Of a stretch of DNA of 37,619 nt, positions 1 through 7,897 are shown piece by piece. Source of the stretch: Parvibaculum sp035325945. Its GTDB lineage: Bacteria; Pseudomonadota; Alphaproteobacteria; Parvibaculales; Parvibaculaceae. The stretch is taken from contig NZ_DAOKYX010000027.1 of NCBI RefSeq assembly GCF_035325945.1, forward strand, positions 1-37,619, given 5' to 3'. The notes beneath the pieces were generated by a model that was not told the origin of the DNA, made no database searches, and saw only the letters and a list, made by a program, of their open reading frames with translations. Made by a program: the position numbers and the translations under genes. Each line of letters opens with the position of its first letter. The first letter of the stretch is position 1.

Positions 1-54
1 CGTGAAGGCGGCCGCACCGTCGGCGCCGGCGTCGTCTCCAAGGTGTTGAAGTAA
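1..54 (+). CDS. tuf: Elongation factor Tu, C-terminal end (partial)
   Basis: Only the last 17 codons and the TAA stop lie in the window. The peptide REGGRTVGAGVV followed by SKVLK matches the conserved C-terminal beta-barrel end of EF-Tu, the GTPase that delivers aminoacyl-tRNA to the ribosome. Its place directly upstream of rpsJ is the usual proteobacterial order fusA-tuf-rpsJ. The rest of the gene is outside the window, so nothing can be said about its GTPase domain. Confidence 0.9.
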   Translation, partial: REGGRTVGAGVVSKVLK

Positions 55-60
55 TATTTA

Positions 61-92
61 CGGGGCGCGGACAGCCCGCGCCCCGCTTTATT
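61..92 (+). terminator. GC-rich hairpin between tuf and rpsJ (terminator or attenuator)
   Basis: A perfect 10-bp stem CGGGGCGCGG (61-70) / CCGCGCCCCG (76-85) with a 5-nt loop is followed by CTTTATT. It lies 6 nt after the tuf stop and 31 nt before the rpsJ start. The short T run is interrupted by A, so termination may be partial. It could separate tuf transcripts from the S10 operon or lower read-through. Confidence 0.6.
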
Positions 93-116
93 CGGCCGAC
101 AGGCACGAGGACGAAA

Positions 117-425
117 ATGCAAAGGCAGAAGATTCGCATCCGGTTGAAAGGTTTCGATCACCGCGTGCTCGACGTTTCGACGCGGGAGATCGTCAACACG
201 GCGAAGCGCACTGGCGCTCAGGTGCTGGGACCGATTCCGCTGCCGACGCGGCTTGAGAAGTTCACGGTGCTTCGCGGTCCGCACATCGACAAGAAGAGCC
301 GTGAGCAATTCGAAATTCGGACGCACAAGCGCGTGCTCGATATCGTAGATCCCACCCCCCAGACGGTCGATGCGCTGATGAAGCTCGATCTGGCTGCGGG
401 TGTGGATGTCGAGATCAAGCTCTGA
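117..425 (+). CDS. rpsJ: 30S ribosomal protein S10
   Basis: The 102-aa product is S10 (NusE), a 30S head protein that also binds NusB/NusG in transcription antitermination. The N-terminus MQRQKIRIRLKGFDH and the segment GPIPLPTR are diagnostic, and the length matches the family (about 103 aa). ATG 117 has AGGA at 108-111, 5 nt upstream. It is the first gene of the S10 operon, following a hairpin downstream of tuf; rplC begins 48 nt later. Confidence 0.97.
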   Translation: MQRQKIRIRLKGFDHRVLDVSTREIVNTAKRTGAQVLGPIPLPTRLEKFTVLRGPHIDKKSREQFEIRTHKRVLDIVDPTPQTVDALMKLDLAAGVDVEIKL

Positions 426-473
426 TTTTCAGACAAACGAGCCTGATCGCCGATTAGAACGAGGAATGGGACC

Positions 474-1184
474 ATGCGTTCCGGAGTGATTGTCAAAAAG
501 GTCGGAATGACCCGCCTGTTCCTGGAGGACGGGCGCCATGTGCCGGTGACGGTGCTGAAGCTCGACAACGTTCAGGTTGTGAGCCAGCGCACGGCCGAGA
601 AGAACGGCTACACAGCGGTACAGCTCGGTGCCGGTCGCGCGAAGGTGAAGAACGTCGCGCGCGCTCAGCGTGGGCAGTTCGCGCGGGCCGAGGTCGAGCC
701 GAAGCTGAAGCTCGTCGAGTTCCGCGTCAGCGAAGACAACCTGCTCGATGTGGGCGCCGAGATCACGGCGGATCATTTCGTCGAAGGTCAGCGCGTCGAC
801 GTGAGCGGCACCTCGATCGGTAAGGGCTATGCCGGTGTCATGAAGCGCCACAATTTCGGCGGTCTTCGGGCCACGCACGGCGTCTCGATCAGCCACCGCA
901 GCCACGGTTCGACCGGCCAGCGCCAGGATCCGGGCAAGGTGTTCAAGGGCAAGAAGATGGCCGGCCATCTTGGTGCCGAGCGCGTCACCACGCAGAACGT
1001 GGAAGTCGTCCGCACGGATGTCGAGCGCGGCCTGATCATGGTGAAGGGCTCCGTTCCGGGTTCCAAGGGCGGCTGGGTGCTTGTGCGCGACGCCGTGAAG
1101 ACGAAGTTGCCGGAAGGCGTTCCGACGCCGGGCGCGGTGCGTCGCGCGAATGGCGCTGCGGACGCGCAGAAGGAAGGTGCGTGA
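474..1184 (+). CDS. rplC: 50S ribosomal protein L3
   Basis: This is L3, which nucleates 50S assembly and reaches into the peptidyl transferase centre. The start MRSGVIVKKVGMTRLF and the central loop QDPGKVFKGKKMAGHLG are typical. At 236 aa it is longer than the E. coli protein (209 aa), with an extra alanine-rich C-terminal tail, as is common in alphaproteobacteria. ATG 474 is preceded by GAGGA at 461-465. Its TGA overlaps the rplD ATG by one base. Confidence 0.97.
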   Translation: MRSGVIVKKVGMTRLFLEDGRHVPVTVLKLDNVQVVSQRTAEKNGYTAVQLGAGRAKVKNVARAQRGQFARAEVEPKLKLVEFRVSEDNLLDVGAEITADHFVEGQRVDVSGTSIGKGYAGVMKRHNFGGLRATHGVSISHRSHGSTGQRQDPGKVFKGKKMAGHLGAERVTTQNVEVVRTDVERGLIMVKGSVPGSKGGWVLVRDAVKTKLPEGVPTPGAVRRANGAADAQKEGA

Positions 1185-1804
1185 TGAAAGCCGACGTAAC
1201 CACACTCGCGGCGACGAAGGCCGGCACGGTCGAGCTCTCGGATGAGGTGTTCGGGCTCGAGCCTCGCGCTGATCTTCTGCATCGCATGGTGAACTATCAG
1301 CTCGCCAAGCGGCAGGCCGGGACGCACAAGACGAAGGGCCGTTCGGAAATCTCGCTCACGGGCAAGAAGTTCATGAAGCAGAAGGGTTCTGGCGGCGCCC
1401 GTCACGGCGACCGCAAGGCGCCGCAGTTCCGCGGCGGCGGCAAGGCTTTCGGTCCGGTGGTTCGCAGCCATGCGATCGATCTACCGAAGAAGGTTCGCGC
1501 GCTCGCTCTGCGTCATGCGCTTTCGTCGAAGGCGAAGAGCGACAACCTCGTTATCCTCGAGGATACGAATGTTGACGCGCCGAAGACGAAGGCCCTGAAG
1601 GACGCCTTCGGCAAGCTCGGCCTCAAGTCGGCGCTTTTCATCGACGGCGCCGAGGTGAACGAGAACTTCGCGCTCGCCGCGCGCAACATCCCGAATGTGG
1701 ATGTGCTGCCGGTGCAGGGTATCAACGTGTATGACATTCTGCGGCGTGAGAAGCTGGTGCTGACCAAAGCCGCGGTCGAGAGCCTGGAGGCTCGCTTCAA
1801 ATGA
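1184..1804 (+). CDS. rplD: 50S ribosomal protein L4
   Basis: L4 (206 aa) binds 23S rRNA domain I and lines the exit tunnel. The loop KQKGSGGARHGDRKAPQFRGG is the conserved tunnel extension. I chose ATG 1184, which overlaps the rplC stop as TGATG, over the in-frame GTG at 1181. AAGGAAGG at 1170-1177 is spaced well for ATG 1184. The E. coli L4 autoregulates its operon by binding the S10 leader; whether that holds here is not shown. It overlaps rplW by 4 nt. Confidence 0.96.
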   Translation: MKADVTTLAATKAGTVELSDEVFGLEPRADLLHRMVNYQLAKRQAGTHKTKGRSEISLTGKKFMKQKGSGGARHGDRKAPQFRGGGKAFGPVVRSHAIDLPKKVRALALRHALSSKAKSDNLVILEDTNVDAPKTKALKDAFGKLGLKSALFIDGAEVNENFALAARNIPNVDVLPVQGINVYDILRREKLVLTKAAVESLEARFK

Positions 1805-2091
1805 ACGAGCGTTATTACGACATTATCGTTTCGCCGGTGATCACCGAAAAGGCGACGATGGCCTCGGAAGCGAACCAGGTCATTTTCAAGGTGGCGCCGA
1901 AGGCGACGAAGCCGCAGGTCAAGGAAGCCGTCGAAAAGCTTTTCGACGTCAAGGTGAAGGCCGTCAATACGCTGGTGCGTAAGGGCAAGACGAAGCGCTT
2001 CCGCGGCGTGGCCGGCAAGCAGAGCGATTTCAAGAAGGCGATCGTGACGCTCGAAGATGGTTTTTCCATCGACGTGACGACCGGTCTCTAA
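1801..2091 (+). CDS. rplW: 50S ribosomal protein L23
   Basis: L23 (96 aa) sits at the tunnel exit, where it docks trigger factor and SRP. The opening YYDIIVSPVITEKATM is the family signature and the length is normal. The start codon forms an ATGA overlap with the end of rplD, and GGAGG at 1786-1790 inside rplD serves as ribosome-binding site, so the two genes are probably translationally coupled. Confidence 0.97.
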   Translation: MNERYYDIIVSPVITEKATMASEANQVIFKVAPKATKPQVKEAVEKLFDVKVKAVNTLVRKGKTKRFRGVAGKQSDFKKAIVTLEDGFSIDVTTGL

Positions 2092-2107
2092 TAGAGAAGC
2101 TGGACCG

Positions 2108-2941
2108 ATGGCACTGAAGAAGTATAAACCGACCAGCCCCGCGCAGCGTGGCCTCGTGCTGGTCGACCGTTCGGCCCTCCACAAGGGCAAGCCGGTCAAG
2201 GCGCTGACGCATGGCCTCACGAAGTCGGGCGGCCGCAACAATCATGGCCGCACGACCGTGTACAATCGCGGCGGCGGTCACAAGCGGACCTATCGCATCA
2301 TCGACTTCAAGCGCCGCAAATACGACGTGCCGGCGACGGTCGAGCGGCTCGAATACGATCCGAACAGGTCGGCCTTCATTGCCCTCGTGAAGTACGCCGA
2401 TGGCGAGCTGGCTTATATCTTGGCGCCGCAGCGTCTGGCGGTTGGCGACACGGTAGTGTCGGGCGAGCGTGTGGACGTGAAGCCGGGCAACGCGATGCCG
2501 CTTTCGTCGATCCCGGTCGGCACGATCGTGCACAATGTCGAGCTGAAGCCCGGCAAGGGCGGCCAGCTCGCGCGTTCGGCGGGCACCTATGTGCAGCTCG
2601 TCGGCCGCGATCAGGGCTACGCGATCCTGCGTCTTTCGTCCGGCGAGCAGCGCCTCGTGCGCGGCGAGTGCATGGGCTCGATCGGTGCGGTGTCCAACCC
2701 CGATCACGCCAACATCACGCTCGCCAAGGCTGGCCGTAATCGCTGGCTCGGGAAGCGGCCCGCCGTTCGCGGCGTTGCGATGAACCCGGTCGATCACCCG
2801 CATGGCGGCGGTGAAGGCCGCACTTCGGGTGGCCGTCATCCGGTCACTCCGTGGGGCAAGCCCACGAAGGGCAAGAAGACCCGGCAAAACAAGGCGACGG
2901 ATAAGTACATCCTTCGCAGCCGTCACAAGAAGAAGGGTTGA
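2108..2941 (+). CDS. rplB: 50S ribosomal protein L2
   Basis: L2 (277 aa) is a core 50S protein needed for subunit joining and peptidyl transfer. The start MALKKYKPTSPAQRG and the C-terminal loop VRGVAMNPVDHPHGGGEG, with the conserved histidine near the peptidyl transferase centre, are clear. The length is that of the family (273-280 aa). It lies 16 nt after rplW and 11 nt before rpsS in the S10 operon. Confidence 0.98.
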   Translation: MALKKYKPTSPAQRGLVLVDRSALHKGKPVKALTHGLTKSGGRNNHGRTTVYNRGGGHKRTYRIIDFKRRKYDVPATVERLEYDPNRSAFIALVKYADGELAYILAPQRLAVGDTVVSGERVDVKPGNAMPLSSIPVGTIVHNVELKPGKGGQLARSAGTYVQLVGRDQGYAILRLSSGEQRLVRGECMGSIGAVSNPDHANITLAKAGRNRWLGKRPAVRGVAMNPVDHPHGGGEGRTSGGRHPVTPWGKPTKGKKTRQNKATDKYILRSRHKKKG

Positions 2942-2952
2942 GGTAGCTCGAC

Positions 2953-3231
2953 ATGGCACGTTCCGTCAAAAAAGGCCCCTTCGTCGATGGCTACCTTCTC
3001 AAGAAGGCAGAAGCCGCGCGTACATCGGCCCGCAAGGATGTCGTCAAGACGTGGAGCAGGCGCTCCACGATCCTGCCGCAGTTCGTCGGCGTCACCTTTG
3101 CCGTGCATAACGGCAAGAAGCACGTTCCTGTGCTCGTGACCGAGGACATGGTCGGCCACAAGCTCGGAGAGTTCGCCCCCACGCGGACGTTCTTCAGCCA
3201 CTCGGCTGACAAGAAAGCGAAGAAGGGGTAA
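2953..3231 (+). CDS. rpsS: 30S ribosomal protein S19
   Basis: S19 (92 aa) is a 30S head protein that contacts S13 and the A-site region. MARSVKKGPFVDGYLL and the later KLGEFAPTRTF are hallmark segments, and the length equals that of E. coli S19. A GAGG sequence spanning the rplB stop provides the ribosome-binding site. It is followed after 3 nt by rplV. Confidence 0.97.
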   Translation: MARSVKKGPFVDGYLLKKAEAARTSARKDVVKTWSRRSTILPQFVGVTFAVHNGKKHVPVLVTEDMVGHKLGEFAPTRTFFSHSADKKAKKG

Positions 3232-3234
3232 GTC

Positions 3235-3615
3235 ATGGGCAAACCAGCACATAAGCGCAGGCTTCCCGATAACGAAGCTCAGGCCGTCGGCCGCATGATC
3301 CGGGTGAGCCCGCAGAAGCTCAATCTGGTCGCGCAGCTCATCCGCGGCAAGAAGGCGGACACCGCGCTCGCTGACCTGACCTTCTCCAACAAGCGCGTTG
3401 CGCGCGACGTGAAGAAGGTGCTGCAGAGCGCCATCGCGAACGCTGAAAACAACCACAGCCTCGATGTCGACGATCTCGTCGTGGCCGAGGCCTATGTGGG
3501 CAAGAACCTGGTGCTGAAGCGCTGGCATGCGCGTGCGCGCGGCCGCGTGGGGCGGATCGAGAAGCCCTTCAGCCAGATCACCATCGTTGTACGGCAAGTC
3601 GAGGAGCAGGCCTGA
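3235..3615 (+). CDS. rplV: 50S ribosomal protein L22
   Basis: L22 (126 aa) lines the exit tunnel with its beta-hairpin. The segments RVSPQKLNLVAQLIRGKKA and WHARARGR near the hairpin tip identify it. It is somewhat longer than E. coli L22 (110 aa) through an N-terminal extension and a short C-terminal tail, which is usual in this class. Its TGA shares one base with the rpsC ATG at 3615. Confidence 0.97.
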   Translation: MGKPAHKRRLPDNEAQAVGRMIRVSPQKLNLVAQLIRGKKADTALADLTFSNKRVARDVKKVLQSAIANAENNHSLDVDDLVVAEAYVGKNLVLKRWHARARGRVGRIEKPFSQITIVVRQVEEQA

Positions 3616-4328
3616 TGGGTCAGAAAGTCAATCCGATCGGACTGCGGCTTGGCGTCAACCGTACCTGGGATTCCCGCTGGTTCGCGGGGCGTCAGGAGTA
3701 CGGCAAGCTTCTGCACGAAGACATCAAGATCCGCGAGTTCCTGGGCAAGACGCTCAAGCAGGCCGGTATCTCGAAGATCGTCGTCGAGCGTCCGCACAAG
3801 AAGTGCCGCGTGACCATTCACACGGCGCGCCCGGGTGTGGTGATCGGCAAGAAGGGCGCCGACATCGAGAAGCTGCGCCGTGATATCGGCAAGCTGACGG
3901 CGTCGGAAGTGCACCTCAACATCGTCGAAGTGCGCAAGCCCGAGATCGACGCGACGCTGGTCGCGGAGAACATCGCGCAGCAGCTCGAGCGCCGCGTCGC
4001 TTTCCGCCGCGCGATGAAGCGGGCGGTCCAGTCGGCCATGCGTCTCGGCGCCGGCGGGATCCGCATCAACTGCGCCGGCCGCCTCGGCGGCGCGGAGATC
4101 GCGCGCACCGAGTGGTACCGCGAAGGCCGCGTGCCGCTGCACACGTTGCGCGCCGACATCGACTATGGCGTCGCCACGGCGAAGACCGCCTATGGCACGT
4201 GCGGCGTGAAGGTCTGGATCTTCAAGGGTGAAATCCTCGAGCACGATCCGATGGCCTCCGAGCGTCGCGCTCTCGAGGGCGGCGCCGGTGAAACGGGTGG
4301 ACGTCAGCGTCGCGAAGAGCGCGCCTGA
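3615..4328 (+). CDS. rpsC: 30S ribosomal protein S3
   Basis: S3 (237 aa) forms part of the mRNA entry channel and helicase activity of the 30S head. It starts MGQKVNPIGLRLGVNR. A KH domain carries GVVIGKKGADIEKLR, and the C-terminal domain has AGRLGGAEIARTEWYREG. Length is as expected. Start and rplV stop share a base, so translation is probably coupled. The tail is charged and glycine-rich. Confidence 0.98.
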   Translation: MGQKVNPIGLRLGVNRTWDSRWFAGRQEYGKLLHEDIKIREFLGKTLKQAGISKIVVERPHKKCRVTIHTARPGVVIGKKGADIEKLRRDIGKLTASEVHLNIVEVRKPEIDATLVAENIAQQLERRVAFRRAMKRAVQSAMRLGAGGIRINCAGRLGGAEIARTEWYREGRVPLHTLRADIDYGVATAKTAYGTCGVKVWIFKGEILEHDPMASERRALEGGAGETGGRQRREERA

Positions 4329-4361
4329 ACACCGAAGAATTGAGCGAAGAGAGTTTCGATC

Positions 4362-4781
4362 ATGTTGCAACCGAAGCGCACTAAGTTCCGCAAGGCTCAC
4401 AAGGGCCGCATCCATGGCAATGCCAAGGGTGGCACGAACCTCGACTTTGGGGCTTTCGGCCTCAAGGCGCAGGAGCCCGCTCGCGTGACCGCGCGGCAGA
4501 TCGAAGCGGCGCGCCGCGCGATCACCCGTCACATGAAGCGTGCTGGCCGCGTGTGGATCCGCATTTTCCCGGACGTCCCGGTTTCGAAGAAGCCGACCGA
4601 AGTCCGCATGGGTAAGGGCAAGGGCTCTCCGGAGTTCTGGGCTGCCCGCGTGAAGCCCGGCCGGATCATGTTCGAGCTGGACGGTGTGCCGCTGGACGTT
4701 GCCGAGGAGGCGCTTCGCCTCGGGGCCGCCAAGCTGCCGATCAAGACGCGGTTTGTGGCCCGTCCCGGCGAGCGCGCCTGA
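4362..4781 (+). CDS. rplP: 50S ribosomal protein L16
   Basis: L16 (139 aa) helps position A-site tRNA on the 50S subunit. The N-terminus MLQPKRTKFRKAHKGR and the motif RMGKGKGSPEFWAA are diagnostic, and its length is close to the E. coli protein (136 aa). It is separated from rpsC by 33 nt and from rpmC by 47 nt, both within the S10 operon. Confidence 0.98.
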   Translation: MLQPKRTKFRKAHKGRIHGNAKGGTNLDFGAFGLKAQEPARVTARQIEAARRAITRHMKRAGRVWIRIFPDVPVSKKPTEVRMGKGKGSPEFWAARVKPGRIMFELDGVPLDVAEEALRLGAAKLPIKTRFVARPGERA

Positions 4782-4828
4782 AGCGGAACAAGTCCGCCGG
4801 AGCGCGGTTAGAACGAAAGGGTGAGGCC

Positions 4829-5032
4829 ATGAAGGCCAGCGAAGTGAAAGACATGACGCCGGACCAGCTGCAGGACGAGCTCCTGAAGCTGAAGAAGGAG
4901 CAGTTCAACCTGCGCTTCCAGGGTGCGAGCGGACAGCTGGAAAAGACCTCGCGCGTGAGGCAGGTGCGCCGCGATATTGCGCGCATCAAGACGATCCAGC
5001 GCCAGCGCGAAGTCGCGCAGGTCAAGGGCTGA
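4829..5032 (+). CDS. rpmC: 50S ribosomal protein L29
   Basis: L29 (67 aa) is a small helical hairpin next to L23 at the tunnel exit. The pattern MKASEVKDMTPDQLQDEL, then KKEQFNLRFQ, then RVRQVRRDIARIKT is typical. The whole protein is two charged helices. Upstream GGGTGAGG gives a ribosome-binding site. It is followed after 10 nt by rpsQ. Confidence 0.96.
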   Translation: MKASEVKDMTPDQLQDELLKLKKEQFNLRFQGASGQLEKTSRVRQVRRDIARIKTIQRQREVAQVKG

Positions 5033-5042
5033 GGATTTAGAA

Positions 5043-5279
5043 ATGCCGAAGAGAATCCTGCAGGGTGTCGTGGTCAGCGACAAGAACGACAAGACGGTGG
5101 TGGTGAGCGTCGAGCGCCGCTTCAGTGACCCGCTGCTCAAGAAGATCGTGCGCCGCTCGAAGAAGTATCACGCGCATGACGAGAGCAACTCGGTGAAGGT
5201 TGGCGATGTCGTGAAGATCCGCGAGTGCCGGCCGATGTCGAAGCTGAAGCAGTGGGAAGTATTCAAGGACGAAGCCTGA
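5043..5279 (+). CDS. rpsQ: 30S ribosomal protein S17
   Basis: S17 (78 aa) is a primary 16S-binding protein with an OB fold. MPKRILQGVVVSDKNDKTVVV and KKYHAHDE are family segments. An open frame continues upstream to 4977 inside rpmC, but ATG 5043, ten nt after the rpmC stop with GAGGA just upstream, gives the standard S17 N-terminus. It is the last gene of the classical S10 block. Confidence 0.96.
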   Translation: MPKRILQGVVVSDKNDKTVVVSVERRFSDPLLKKIVRRSKKYHAHDESNSVKVGDVVKIRECRPMSKLKQWEVFKDEA

Positions 5280-5322
5280 GCCCGAAGGGTGAAGGCTTCT
5301 TCCGAGCAAGGCGGATGAAGTC

Positions 5323-5691
5323 ATGATTCAGCAAGAGACGAACCTCGACGTCGCTGACAATTCAGGTGCGCGCCGCGTGATGTGCATCAAGGTACTGGGC
5401 GGCTCCAAGCGGAAGTACGCTTCCGTTGGCGACATCATCGTCGTCAGCATCAAGGAGGCGATCCCGCGCGGCAAGGTGAAGAAGGGCGACGTGATGAAGG
5501 CCGTCGTGGTTCGTACCGCGAAGGAAATTCGTCGGGTCGACGGCAGCGTGATCCGTTTCGATCGCAACGCTGCGGTTCTCATCAATGCCCAGGGCGAGCC
5601 CATCGGCACCCGCATCTTCGGCCCGGTGACACGCGAGCTCAGGGCAAAGAACCACATGAAGATCGTTTCGCTCGCGCCGGAGGTGCTTTGA
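5323..5691 (+). CDS. rplN: 50S ribosomal protein L14
   Basis: L14 (122 aa) lies at the subunit interface. It begins MIQQETNLDVADNSGARRV, a highly conserved opening, and includes GSKRKYASVGDII and IGTRIFGPVTREL. Its length equals that of E. coli L14 to within a residue. It opens the spc block after a 43-nt gap that contains no clear promoter, and its stop overlaps the rplX start by one base. Confidence 0.98.
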   Translation: MIQQETNLDVADNSGARRVMCIKVLGGSKRKYASVGDIIVVSIKEAIPRGKVKKGDVMKAVVVRTAKEIRRVDGSVIRFDRNAAVLINAQGEPIGTRIFGPVTRELRAKNHMKIVSLAPEVL

Positions 5692-6008
5692 TGGCTGCGA
5701 AAATCAAGAAGGGCGACAAGGTCGTCGTCCTTACGGGAAGGGACAAGGGCAAGAAGGGCGCAGTGCTTGCCGTCTACCCGAAAGAGAACAGGGCGCTCGT
5801 TCAGGGCGTGAATATTGTAAAGCGTCACACGAAGCCGTCGCAGACCTCGACGGGCGGCATCGTCTCGCGCGAAGCGTCGATCGACCTGTCTAACCTCGCG
5901 ATCGAGGACCCGAAGACCGGCAAGCCGACGCGAGTTGGATTCAAGACGCTGGAAGACGGCCGCAAGGTTCGTTTCGCCAAGGCGTCGGGAGAAACGATCG
6001 ATGGCTGA
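5691..6008 (+). CDS. rplX: 50S ribosomal protein L24
   Basis: L24 (105 aa) is an assembly initiator with an N-terminal KOW motif, visible as KKGDKVVVLTGRDKGKKGAV. The later NIVKRHTKP and LAIEDPKTGKPTRVG segments agree with the family. ATG 5691 shares its A with the rplN stop; an upstream frame exists inside rplN but lacks support. Its 3' end overlaps rplE by 8 nt. Confidence 0.97.
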   Translation: MAAKIKKGDKVVVLTGRDKGKKGAVLAVYPKENRALVQGVNIVKRHTKPSQTSTGGIVSREASIDLSNLAIEDPKTGKPTRVGFKTLEDGRKVRFAKASGETIDG

Positions 6009-6558
6009 AGCTCAGTACACACCGCGCCTTAAAGCGGAGTATCTGGCGAAAATTCGCCCGGTAATGCAGGAGCGGTTCCAGTACCGCAACATCATGCAGG
6101 TGCCGCAACTCGACAAGGTCGTGATCAATATGGGCGTCGGCGAGGCCGTCGGCGACTCCAAGAAGGTCAAGAGCGCGTTCGAGGATCTTCAGGCGATCGC
6201 CGGCCAGCGGCCGGTCATCACCAAGGCGAAGACGTCCATCGCGAGCTTCAAGCTCCGTGAGCACATGCCGATCGGTGTGAAGGTCACGCTGCGCAAGGAT
6301 CGCATGTACGAGTTTCTCGACCGCCTGGTGACGGTGGCTCTGCCTCGCGTGCGCGACTTCCGCGGCCTCAATGCGAAGAGCTTCGACGGGCGCGGCAACT
6401 ACGCCATGGGCCTCAAGGAGCACATCGTTTTCCCGGAAATCGACTACGACAAGGTCGATCAGGTCTGGGGCATGGACATCATTGTCTGCACGACGGCAGG
6501 CACGGACGAGGAAGCACGCGAGCTGTTGCGGGCGTTCAATTTCCCGTTCGCAAAGTAG
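6001..6558 (+). CDS. rplE: 50S ribosomal protein L5
   Basis: L5 (185 aa) binds 5S rRNA in the central protuberance. Family segments include NIMQVPQLDKVVINMGVG, TKAKTSIASFKLRE and DFRGLNAKSFDGRGNY. ATG 6001 gives the standard N-terminus MAEAQYTPRLK and overlaps the rplX 3' end by 8 nt; the longer frame from 5935 lies inside rplX and is rejected. Length is as in the family (179-186 aa). Confidence 0.97.
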   Translation: MAEAQYTPRLKAEYLAKIRPVMQERFQYRNIMQVPQLDKVVINMGVGEAVGDSKKVKSAFEDLQAIAGQRPVITKAKTSIASFKLREHMPIGVKVTLRKDRMYEFLDRLVTVALPRVRDFRGLNAKSFDGRGNYAMGLKEHIVFPEIDYDKVDQVWGMDIIVCTTAGTDEEARELLRAFNFPFAK

Positions 6559-6602
6559 GAATCTTGTGGTTCGCGAAGGGCGTGAACCCGACGGAGGTTT
6601 GG

Positions 6603-6908
6603 ATGGCTAAGAAAAGCGCCATTAATAGAGACCAGAAGCGGCGGAAGCTGGCGGCGAAATATGCCGCCAAGCGGGCGAAGCTGAAGGCGATGACGATCGA
6701 TCAATCCTTGCCGGTCGAAGAGCGCTTCAATGCGCAGCTGAAGCTCGCGGAGCTTCCGCGCAACTCGTCCAAGACCCGTATTCATAACCGCTGCGAGCTG
6801 ACCGGCCGTAGCAAGTCGTATTACCGCAAGCTGCGCATGTCGCGTATCGCGCTCCGGGACCTCGCGTCCAGGGGGCAGATCCCCGGCATGGTGAAGTCGA
6901 GCTGGTGA
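6603..6908 (+). CDS. rpsN: 30S ribosomal protein S14 (zinc-independent type)
   Basis: S14 (101 aa) is a late-assembling 30S head protein. MAKKSAINRDQKR and the C-terminal SRIALRDLASRGQIPGM identify it. It has the long form, with NRCELTGR keeping a single cysteine and no CxxC pairs, so it is the zinc-free type. ATG 6603 follows GGAGG at 6594-6598 with only 4 nt between; the GTG at 6564 would add an unlikely N-terminal extension. Confidence 0.96.
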   Translation: MAKKSAINRDQKRRKLAAKYAAKRAKLKAMTIDQSLPVEERFNAQLKLAELPRNSSKTRIHNRCELTGRSKSYYRKLRMSRIALRDLASRGQIPGMVKSSW

Positions 6909-6918
6909 GGAGACGCGC

Positions 6919-7317
6919 ATGACGATGACCGATCCACTGGGCGATATGATCACGCGCATCCGGAACGCACAGCTCCGGGGCAAAGGCAAGGTGATCACGC
7001 CCGCATCGAAGCTTCGCGGCTGGGTGCTCGACGTGCTCGCCGATGAGGGTTTCATCCGCGGCTATGCGAAGGTCGATTATCCGAACGGCAAGAGCGAGTT
7101 CGAGATCGAGCTGAAGTACAACGAAGGCGCCCCGGTCATTCAGATGATCGAGCGCGTTTCGACGCCGGGCAGGCGCGTCTACTCGTCGGTGAAGACGATG
7201 CCGACGGTACATAACGGCCTCGGGATTTCGATCCTTTCGACGCCGAAGGGCATCATGTCCGACGCGGCGGCGCGCGAGAAGAATGTAGGTGGCGAGGTGC
7301 TCTGCCGCGTGTTCTAA
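6919..7317 (+). CDS. rpsH: 30S ribosomal protein S8
   Basis: S8 (132 aa) organises the 16S central domain and in E. coli represses the spc operon by binding mRNA near rplE. The N-terminus DPLGDMITRIRNAQL and the C-terminal LSTPKGIMSDAAAREKNVGG are the family signatures. Length is normal. It starts 10 nt after rpsN with GAGGAGA upstream. Feedback control by S8 here is possible but not demonstrated. Confidence 0.97.
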   Translation: MTMTDPLGDMITRIRNAQLRGKGKVITPASKLRGWVLDVLADEGFIRGYAKVDYPNGKSEFEIELKYNEGAPVIQMIERVSTPGRRVYSSVKTMPTVHNGLGISILSTPKGIMSDAAAREKNVGGEVLCRVF

Positions 7318-7359
7318 AACGCGCAGCAAGCTCCGCCGTACGACGGGAAAGAGACGACC

Positions 7360-7893
7360 ATGTCGCGAATTGGTAAAAGGCCCATCGAGGTCCCGAAAGG
7401 GGTGACCGTGACCATCAACGGCCAGGAAGTGGCCGTGAAGGGTCCGAAGGGCGAAATGAAGCTCACGCTCGTCGACGACGTGGCGGTGGAGCAGGGAGCT
7501 GACGGCATCAAGGTGACGCCGCGCAACGACTCGCAGCGCGCCCGCGGCATGTGGGGCCTCTCGCGCACCCTCGTGAACAATCTGGTGGTTGGCGTCACGC
7601 AAGGGTTCACCGAGACGCTCGAGATCAACGGCGTCGGCTACCGCGCGGCGCTGCAGGGCAAGAACATTCAGCTGAGCCTCGGCTTCAGCCATGAAGTTCT
7701 CTACGCGATCCCCGAGGGCATCGAGGTCAAGGTGGCGAAGCCGACCGAAATCTCGATCAGCGGCATCGACAAGCAGAAGGTCGGCCAGGTGGCGGCGGAA
7801 ATCCGTTCCTACCGCGAGCCGGAGCCTTACAAGGGCAAGGGCGTGAAGTACGCCGGCGAATTCATCTTCCGCAAGGAAGGCAAGAAGAAGTGA
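7360..7893 (+). CDS. rplF: 50S ribosomal protein L6
   Basis: L6 (177 aa) is a two-domain protein near the GTPase-associated region. It starts MSRIGKRPIEVPKGV, carries the repeat-domain junction GYRAALQGKNIQLSLGFSH, and ends with the RNA-binding EPYKGKGVKYAGE stretch. Its length equals that of E. coli L6. A 42-nt gap separates it from rpsH; rplR follows after 4 nt. Confidence 0.98.
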   Translation: MSRIGKRPIEVPKGVTVTINGQEVAVKGPKGEMKLTLVDDVAVEQGADGIKVTPRNDSQRARGMWGLSRTLVNNLVVGVTQGFTETLEINGVGYRAALQGKNIQLSLGFSHEVLYAIPEGIEVKVAKPTEISISGIDKQKVGQVAAEIRSYREPEPYKGKGVKYAGEFIFRKEGKKK

Positions 7894-7897
7894 GCGG

